From: Dactylis glomerata
Taxonomy: Eukaryota > Streptophyta > Magnoliopsida > Poales > Poaceae
DNA length: 64,000 nt
Direction: 5' to 3'
Assembly (NCBI GenBank): GCA_007115705.1
Contig: QXEO01000235.1
Coordinates: 3,257,888-3,321,887, forward strand
The notes below the pieces were generated by a model that saw only the letters and a program-made list of their open reading frames with translations, searched no databases and was not told the DNA's origin. How positions within the stretch are numbered: the stretch's first letter is position 1; every line of letters begins with the position of its first letter. The position numbers and the translations under genes were made by a program. Shown here in pieces: positions 56,618 through 64,000 of the stretch.

Positions 56618-57294
56618 ACTCCTGCTCGTCCTCGAGTAGGTAAGTGATAACAAAACAATAATTTTTAAGGTGACATGCACCAACACAATCTTGATCAACG
56701 ACGTAAAGCATTGAGTGCTGAGATCAAAGTACCCTAAACATGGGCATAAAAGACATAATCTTGACAATAAAACTTAGCAACCATGTTATAACATGAAATT
56801 AACACAAACAAAAGATCATAAGTAATAATGCATTGAAAGTCAAGTGTGTGTTTCGAGCATATAGAAAAACATAGCAAAGTGGTTTTCAGCTTGTCCTTCA
56901 TAGAGTAGCAAAACATAAATGCATAGGACACCTTCAAGTTTAAGAGGGTGACTAGATACAAATAATTTAAGAACAGGCAAAACCAACATCATGAATCAAT
57001 CAATAATAAATTTTGGGACTATGCACATTATACTCAGAATGACACCTATGCTCTCTTAGATGATGCATAAAGGTAGAGGGTGGAGACTCAACATAGAAGT
57101 AAAAGAAAGGCCCATTCGCGGAGGGAAGCAGTGATTTAAACATGTGCTAGAGCTTTTCATTTGTAAAACAGAGATAAAAATTTGTTTTGAGAGGTGGTTG
57201 TTCTTGTCAACGACTGGCAATGGGGTTCTTACTATCTTCCATACTAAGCAAGGTTTGAGAGAGATTGGCACTTTCGTGCTCTTTTATAAAGCTT

Positions 57295-57383
57295 GGCACT
57301 CCTCCCCACTTTTCCTTTCACAAACCATGGCTAACCGATTCCATCGGGTGCCCACCAACTTTCACATACCATGGAGGAGTGCC
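57295..57383 (-). repeat. Conserved hairpin in M, counterpart of A1 hairpin
   Basis: GGCACTCCTCC and GGAGGAGTGCC ends, with an inner CCGAT/ATCGG stem, the reverse of 12459-12548. TTTATAAAGC adjoins at 57283. Confidence 0.75.
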
Positions 57384-57722
57384 TTTTTTTCTTTTTTTCT
57401 TTTTTTTTCTTTTTTTGGAATAAAACAATATGGAACATAGCAAATCCGATCACGACGTCCCCATGAGCTGAAAACAGTGTCATAAAATGAGAAGTATTTT
57501 GAAGGTTTTTTTTTGAAAGGTATCACATGAAAATTTACTTGGAATGGCTTGCAAACACCATGCATAGGAATTTATAGTGGACTCTTTGGAAAAATTTGGT
57601 TTTTGGGAGTTGGATGCACGAGAAGTATTCCCTCTCAGTACAAATGAAGGCTAGCAAAAGACTGGGAGCGACCAACTAAGAGAGCAATAACGGCCATAAT
57701 CATGCATAGCGACAAAACATTA

Positions 57723-57992
57723 CTCCCTCCGTTACTATATATAGGAGGTATAGTTTTTTGAAGAAAATTCCAAAATATAAGACTCTCGCCTTATTTACCG
57801 TTGGATTTATGGAGTAGTTGACTTTCGCATAGGATATTGCACAAACAAATATGATAGGGAAAGAGAGCACCTCGGGAGTTTCCTTATTTTCCTCCACTTT
57901 CGCGTCTAAAACCAACTAAAATTAACTGCTGACACATGTGCGTTAATATTCGTGCAAAAAACTATACCTCCTATATATAGGAACAGAGGGAG
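57723..57992. mobile_element. Stowaway-type MITE, 270 bp
   Basis: Flanked by TA. The ends CTCCCTCCGTTACTATATAT and CTATATATAGGAACAGAGGG form long terminal inverted repeats, and AGGAGGTATAGTTTTTT pairs with its complement inside. The CTCCCTCCG end is typical of Stowaway elements in grasses, mobilised by Tc1/mariner transposases. No coding capacity. Confidence 0.92.
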
Positions 57993-58218
57993 TATTAACC
58001 AAAGCATAAAGTGGTATCACAAGTCAAAAACCAAATGATCATAGAAGTTTGAGGCAACTTGTTAAAGTCAAACATGGTGTAAGCATGTGCCATGTCAACC
58101 CAAATAAAGCATCAAAGGAGAAAACCACAATAATATGCTTCCATATAATAAAAACAATGCATGATTCTTTCAAAGGCACATTAAGCAATCTTAGTCATTT
58201 GAGACAAGTCATGCTACA

Positions 58219-59342
58219 TGATACGTCTCAAACATATCCATAATTTTTGATGCTCCATGCTTGTTCTTACACCATTTGCTTAATGTTTTGTTACACTTTG
58301 TGGCGTTTTTATGCATTTTACGGAACTAACCTATTAACAAGATGCCACAGTGCCAGTTCCCTGTTTTCTGTTGTTTTTGTGTTTCAAAAAAGTTACACAG
58401 GAAATATTCTCAGAATTGGACGAAACAAAAGCCGAACCTCCTAATATTTACCGAAGCTTCCAGAAGACCGAAGAGGAGACGGAGAGGGGCCAGGGGGCGC
58501 GGCCCAGCCCCTGGCCGCGCCCACCTATGGTGAGGGCCTCCTGGTCCACTTCTGACGCCGCCCCTTCGCCTATAAAGACCCTCCAACGGGAAAAACCTAC
58601 ATACCCAATCAATTTTCTAAAAACACATTGCGATCCACCATGGTCGTCGACCCGAGATCGGGAGGGTCCAGAAGATCTTTTCGGCACCCTGCCAGAGAGG
58701 GGAATCACCACTGGAGGTCTTCTTCATCGCCATGCTTGCCTCCGGCGCGATGAGTGAGTAGTCTACCTTGGACTATGGGTCCATAGCAGTAGCTAGATGG
58801 TTGTCTTCTCTACCATGTGCTTCATGTTTAGATCTCGTGAGCTGTCTTACATGATCGAGATCATCTTTATGTAATTCTACATGTTGTGTTTGTTGGGATC
58901 CGATGAATATTGGTGTTATGTTAAGTTGATGTTCTGAATTTTATCTTATGTTATCTCTATGTTGTTTATGATCTTGCATGCTCTCCGTTGTTAGTAGTTA
59001 TCTTGGCCAAGTAGATACTAGTGACTCCAAGAGGGGGTAATTATGCTCGATAGTTGGGTTCATGCCTCTATTTAATCTAGGGAAGTGACAGAAACCTCTA
59101 AGGTTGTAGATGTGCTATTGCCACTAGGGAGAAAACAACATTCTTGTGTCCAAGGATATTTGTTTTGTTTACATTGCACACTTTGCTTAATGCAGTTATC
59201 TGTTGTTCGCAACTTTATACTCAAGGGGTGTTTGGACGATATCCCCACGAGTGGATTATTAGTCATAGATGCAGTTGGATGGCGGTCTATGTATTTTGTT
59301 GTAATGCCCAGAGTAAATCTCATAGTGATCCTCATGACATAT
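58219..59342 (+). mobile_element. P 5' LTR, left part
   Basis: TGATACGTCTCAAACATATCC onward, with a CCTATAAAGACC TATA-like site near 58569. Interrupted by S2. The LTR totals about 1615 bp without S2. Confidence 0.85.
59338..59342. repeat. Left target-site duplication of S2 (CATAT)
   Basis: Matches 63166-63170. Confidence 0.92.
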
Positions 59343-62300
59343 TGTAACGACCCGAAAAAAATCCCCTTTACTAGATTGTTTGTTCTTTTCTTTTTCACGT
59401 CAGCTTGACATCATGCTTCATTATGCATCATATCATGACACCTTGGTTTTATTAAGTTGCATTTAAATCTTACCATTTCTTGCTTTGTGATTTTTTCCCT
59501 CCCTTTTTATATCTCTTGTTTGTTTCCCAATACCTAAATCTCAATTCTCTAGCTCCCTTGAGATGTTCCAAGCAAAATCCTAAACTTTGTTTGAATAATT
59601 CTTTTATTTTTATTTGAAACCTTCCTTTCTCACTCCCTCTATTTGAATTCAAACTCAATCCTTCAAAATCAATTTCAAACTAGTTTGAGTTTGTTTCATA
59701 AACTTGCAGATGCTTCTCAGATTTTTTTAAACAAAAAAACCCCTCTTTTCATCTATTCCTATTTGCAAAAGAAACAAAAGAAAACCCATCTTAAATATCT
59801 ACCCAGCCCAGCCAGTTCTTCTCTCCTCCCAGCTAATTTTCTCCTGTGGCTTTCATCTTCCTCCGTACAGGAGCACGAGCCCTGCGTGTGTGCTCTGTTT
59901 TTCCCCACCAAAGGCATCAAACCCTAGCCTCTCTCTAGTTCCTGGCGTTTCACCGCCGCCGCTCAGCTCCCTTCTCCCTCCTACTACTTCTTCTCCACGA
60001 GCAGAACTGAACCGGCGCCGTGAGCTCATCGTCCCTGCGCTCGCCATGGAGGCCTCTGCGCCAGGCTGAGCGGAGAGGTTGCCTCACCGCTGTTGTCCGT
60101 GTCCGCGTCTTTCTTCAGTAGGAGCCGGAGCCTGGGAAGCCTGCTTCGACCTTGATGTTCTTCAATGCGTGCTCTGGTTCCTCTCCGGTGTCACCGTCCA
60201 TCCCCGAACCTGTCCGATTTCGCCAGCAGAACCGTGGTGAGAAGCCGCCTCCTTTTCTCCTGTTTTTCTTACTCGAGTACATCCAGAACCGCTGTTCCGC
60301 TTGCGGCCATTGCCGTGTCTGCCTTGAACTTCACCTTGAGCTAGCTAATTTTACATCCGAAACCATCCAGCAGCCTGTGTGGTTGCTTGCGTACTAGACT
60401 ATTACCAAACTGTTGGTTTACAAACAGCACGCGCGCCTCAAATCCATTCACCTGCTTGCGTTCTTGCTTCCAGCTAGCTCTTTTTGCATGGCATGGATCC
60501 ATCCAGCTGCCTATGCGCTTGCTTGTTTGCCTAGCTACATGATCTCAGTAATTTGAAGCCCAATCTGTAACATATATGCCAGTGCATGCACGCCCAGTTT
60601 TCTGTTTCAGTTCAGTTAAAGTTCAGTGAATTTGGCTCGTTCTGCACAGTACAGGTACCAAGCGATCGACTATTAACTAGCTGATCTCTGGTTTTTGGTC
60701 AAAATATAATGATCTCCTTATTTCAAAACGAAGCAAAAAGCCCTGGTACATCCGTTTTGCCTACCCCATAGGCCAAGTTGAATTCCCTGACATCAAAATC
60801 CCCTGTTTTTCTTGTCTGTCGGGTCATCAGCCCGGTTCAGTTCAGTCCGGCCGTCAGTCCAAATTCACAGTACCCTGTTATGGTCTAGCCAGTTAAGTAC
60901 TGTCATTTATAAATCTATTTTAAACAAATGATATATGTTTTGAAACTAGAAAAAAATGTGAGGAATAATAATATGTCATCTATATACGTGTTTGCATTTC
61001 GCATCATGTCGTGCCGCAATAGTTTGCATACACCTAATAAATAACATATGGAGTATTTGGGTATTACCAAATATGGTTACCCCACTTCATTTAATTTTGA
61101 GTAGCTCACCTATGTCTTGTTTTGCCATGCTAATCAACATTTAAATTGTCGTGTAGTAAAATAACTCGAACCATATATATGAGTGTCGGAATCCTATTCC
61201 TCTTAATTTGAATAAGTTGCATTGCATCATAATTGCCATGGCATGCATGCTTACATATGATCATGCCGATTCTTTTCCTGTTGTAGTAAGTGTTGCATCC
61301 GTTGTTTGTTGTAGCGATTTGCTTCTTCTCCGATAGGCCGCTTCGTGATGTTGTGAGCAACGACAAGTTCTTCGGGTGTTCTTCGACAATCTTGCCAGGC
61401 AAGCTTTCCCACCCCTTATCTACCTATAGGGGTACTTATTACCTATTTGTGTTTCTGCTTTATGCTTTATGCTAGCCTTGTGTTTCGATGCTTTGTTCGA
61501 GTCACGTATCCTATCCACCTGTTTTCCCCAAAGCAAAACTATATACTCGCCACCTCCCGCCTATTACCTTTTGCTTGTTGTTTGAGTTGGTCTTGCGAGT
61601 CGTAGGCATGCTTAGGTTGTTTCAAGTTGTTTTATCTTATCGGGTTGTTAGGAAGTTTATCACATGCTCTACTTGATATTTGAGATGGATATAAATTGGA
61701 GATAAGTTGGATATTAGATTTTGGAGATAAACATGATTTATTTATGTTACAACTACACTTGATTAAGCAGAGGCATCGGTGAGTCATTTTGCCTGTTTTC
61801 CGATGGCTCACTTGTGTCCCCTAGGACCCCGAGTTCGCATGAACTGTTCTAAGCTGAGCGCACTAACCACTCGTGGAGATGCCGTGGGATCTCCCTTGAC
61901 TTACTACTTTTTCTCGAGTTAGTTTACCGGGGGCCACAACACCGTATTTTCATTTGGATTTGGATTTGGTTGGAGTCACCTTTCATGGTGGCGGAGTCTC
62001 TAAGCCCCCCCTCGATAGGGTGTGGTTGTGTCGCCTCGAAAGGTGGTAGGTTTATTTGACTGCGGGACATTTTTATGCGAAGCTGGTTGATGCCTCTCGA
62101 AAGAATCCTTCTCCAGACTTAGCCGCCGGCGCAAACTTCTGAGTCCGTCTCCAAAGCTCGGCCGACTTCGTTACGGGTAGCTTAGTTGGGTGGCCCCCCC
62201 TAAACTCTCTCGTAGAACTAGCAACGGTCTTGTCGTGATATCCATCCCTTGTCTAGGTTGGATTGATCGAGCGTGTATGGGTACATTGGTGCACCCCTGC

Positions 62301-63165
62301 AGGGTAAATCTTTTCGAAAAGCCGTGTCCGCGGTTATGGATGACTTGGAGCCGTTCTACTCGATCATAGAACAACTTGCACCTAATTGATGATAAAACAT
62401 GGCATAGTAAATAGTTCTACTACAATATTAATTTGCTATAAAATTGTCAACTGTGTGAGTGCCTTTGATATTGCTTCTTCGTGTGGTTGCGACGAGGTGA
62501 TTCATCGGCTGGGTTATGTTTGATGTAGTATTCTAGTTATTTACTTTATGCGCTCTCTTATCTTATTCTGATTAGACGGAAGTTGTAGAGTGTCTCTATA
62601 GGTTCTTTAGTGCTTGCTCGCTGCCGCTTAACCCCACCATATAGCTGACGTCCTTTTGAGTCTCTCGAGCTTGTCTGCGTACCTCACGTACAAAGGCGGC
62701 TTGTTGACTATGCTTTATATGTCTTGAAGTCTTGCTAAGTACTTTGTACTTATTGCTGCTCGTCTCGGATTTTCGCCGGAGCAGGTTTGAAGACAGGTAA
62801 ATGGAAGCGCCGACGGTAGCAAGGTTACCCTTTCGGCTTGGCCTGGGCAGGGTTATGGACGCCATCGTTTATCTTCAGGCCTCTTAGGCCCATTTGTATT
62901 CTTGTCCGTACTCGGATACTATTTTGCTTTATGTATGATTTGGATCTTTGTATGTATTCGGATCTTGACTCGTGGAGTCTTTGTTATTATATATTCTTTT
63001 GTGGGTTCCATCGTGAACTTGTGTAACGTTACTATCTTGATTCCACCCGCATAATGTGTATGTTGCGACGTGCACATTTCGCTTGGTGTGCATTTCCAAA
63101 GCGATATCGTGCGAATTGTGGCGTGATTGCTATAATTCGCAAGGTGCCGATTTTGGGGCGTCACA
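59343..63165 (+). mobile_element. S2: 3823-bp solo LTR of a gypsy element
   Basis: TGTAACGACCCG to TTGGGGCGTCACA with TSD CATAT and no internal PBS, gag or pol. It has the layout of the other long gypsy LTRs: an AT-rich start, a GC-rich part (about 59800-60350), a long middle and the shared motif at 62289-62345. ORFs in it lack domains. Confidence 0.88.
62289..62345 (+). promoter_or_regulatory. Shared gypsy LTR motif, S2 copy
   Basis: GTGCACCCCTGCAGGGT, a 15-base spacer, then AAAGCCGTGTCCGCGGTTAT followed by GGAT. Confidence 0.6.
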
Positions 63166-63170
63166 CATAT
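63166..63170. repeat. Right target-site duplication of S2 (CATAT)
   Basis: Matches 59338-59342; the P LTR resumes after it. Confidence 0.92.
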
Positions 63171-63661
63171 GCACGTTATCTTTATTTTACCAATAGCCCA
63201 ACTGTAATTTGTTTACCCAGCATGTCGTTATTTATCTTAAGGAGAGACACCACTAGTGAACTGTGGACCCCGGTCCAATTTCTTTTACATTGTTATTACT
63301 GTTTACTTTTACTCACACTGTTTACTTTCTCGCATACTACTATTGCTTTCCACTCGATACGCTTAATCCTTTGTTTACAGCAAACCGGTGAGATTGACAA
63401 CCTCATCATAAGTTGGGAGCAAAGTTCTTGGTTGTGTTGTGTGCAGGTTCTACATTGCTACTGGTGCAAAGCAAAGCCTTGGACGAGGCGCCTTATAAAT
63501 TGTCCGAAGCTGTCGCAAAGCTAGCAGGTATCACCTACTAAAGTTTTGCTTTTTCCTACTGGTTCGATAAACCTCGGTTTCTTACTGAGGGAAAACTTGC
63601 TACTGTGCTCATCATACCTTCCTCTTGGGGTTCCCAACTGGGTGGTTATCTTCCCGTATCA
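63171..63661 (+). mobile_element. P 5' LTR, right part
   Basis: Continues the LTR (compare the reverse of 55040-55500 in M) and ends TTCCCGTATCA. Confidence 0.85.
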
Positions 63662-63673
63662 AGCAACTTTTTC

Positions 63674-63691
63674 TAGCGCCGTTGCCGGGGA
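63674..63691 (+). other. P primer binding site, Athila type
   Basis: TAGCGCCGTTGCCGGGGA, one base from the TGGCGCCGTTGCCGGGGA usual in Athila-type elements, 12 bases after the LTR. Confidence 0.75.
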
Positions 63692-63865
63692 AAAAGAAGA
63701 TTTCTGCAAGGGGAGTTTCGCATGCACATCGTTTACTTTATTTATTGTTTTGCTTTACTTTATTTTTGCTTGCATCGTTTTATCAAAAATAGAAAAAATT
63801 AGTTCCTTTAATAGTTGTTATTTTTGTTGGTCTATTATTGTCTTGCTTTATCATGCTTTCTATCA
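63692..63865 (+). other. P leader
   Basis: AT-rich leader between PBS and the first plausible ATG; nothing else seen. Confidence 0.5.
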
Positions 63866-64000
63866 ATGGTTGGTTTCTTTGAAACTAAATCTTTTTGGCA
63901 AGGTGGGTTCATGGAAGAGCAACAAAAATATTATGAGGAACACCACTTGTCACAAAAAGGGAAGCACTTATGGGAACAAATCAATAATTGTATATCATTG
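63866..64000 (+). CDS. Start of the P gag frame (partial)
   Basis: ATG at 63866 opens a 45-codon frame that runs off the window (MVGFFETKSFWQGG, then a Q/E/Y/H-rich stretch). Its position right after PBS and leader suggests Gag of an Athila-type element, but no domain is visible in so short a part. Confidence 0.45.
   Translation, partial: MVGFFETKSFWQGGFMEEQQKYYEEHHLSQKGKHLWEQINNCISL

Larger units (their letters stand above)
55036..58218 (-). mobile_element. M: Athila-type element, minus strand, 3' part
   Basis: A 3' LTR (55036-56601), a polypurine tract and 3' noncoding DNA, all on the minus strand. The noncoding DNA matches A1 over several hundred bases (compare 57050-57390 with 12450-12790, reversed). 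Element P interrupts it at 58219; the rest is outside the window. Confidence 0.82.
56618..58218 (-). other. M 3' noncoding region
   Basis: No supported gene. Contains the conserved hairpin (57295-57383), a nearby TATA-like box and a Stowaway MITE. Confidence 0.7.
58219..64000 (+). mobile_element. P: Athila-type element, plus strand, 5' part
   Basis: An LTR starting TGATACGTCTC, split by S2, then a PBS-like site and the start of the internal region. Inserted into M in opposite orientation; the preceding bases CTACA would be the TSD. Runs off the window. Confidence 0.83.

Overview
This window is eukaryotic plant nuclear DNA made almost entirely of nested LTR retrotransposons. No host gene, rRNA, tRNA or CRISPR array was recognised. 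The element types point to a large-genome grass, most likely a pooid such as a Triticeae species: Athila-type elements with LTRs starting TGATACGTC, gypsy elements with LTRs of 3-5 kb, a Tat-type gypsy with a 742-bp LTR, a SIRE/Maximus-type copia with an env-like 3' gene, and a Stowaway MITE starting CTCCCTCCG. Species is an inference; every boundary, target-site duplication (TSD) and hand count below was read from the sequence.

Layout. (1) 1-10092: a minus-strand gypsy element (G1) cut by the left window edge. In plus order it has RT/protease, gag, an upstream extra ORF (orf0), PBS and a 3171-bp LTR. A 3585-bp solo LTR (S1, TSD ACATG) sits at the gag-protease junction. (2) 10093-14411: the 3' part of an Athila-type element (A1), with a broken 3' ORF, long 3' noncoding DNA and a 1168-bp LTR. 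(3) 14412-15436: the 3' end of a short-LTR element (F). (4) 15437-16895: an LTR-like remnant and unassigned GC-rich DNA. (5) From 16896: element E, with two related LTRs and only noncoding DNA between them. Its second LTR is split by the next element. (6) 19612-54869: a 35.3-kb gypsy element (O, TSD CAAAC) with LTRs of 5485 and 4801 bp. Inside it lie a complete Tat-type gypsy (T, 26305-35941, TSD CAAGA) and a SIRE/Maximus-like copia (C, 37868-49703). (7) 54870-55035: the rest of E's LTR. (8) 55036-58218: a minus-strand Athila-type element (M) holding a Stowaway MITE. (9) 58219-64000: a plus-strand Athila-type element (P), whose LTR is split by a 3823-bp solo LTR (S2, TSD CATAT).

Coding content belongs to the elements: gag, aspartic protease, RT, RNase H and integrase. 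Most frames carry one to four stop codons. Two accessory genes stand out. T carries an intact antisense gene (34637-33834, minus) predicted to encode a protein with three AT-hook-like motifs and a B3-type DNA-binding domain, with a TATA box just upstream. C carries an env-like gene that appears to have its own GC-rich/TATA promoter, a 10-nt first coding exon and a 552-bp intron.

Other notable structure: a 97-bp tandem array in the O LTRs that differs by exactly seven units (679 bp) between the two LTRs; a roughly 60-bp motif shared by LTRs of four different gypsy families; a hairpin-plus-TATA module conserved in two Athila elements; and evidence that a deletion removed O's pol together with most of a second copy of C.
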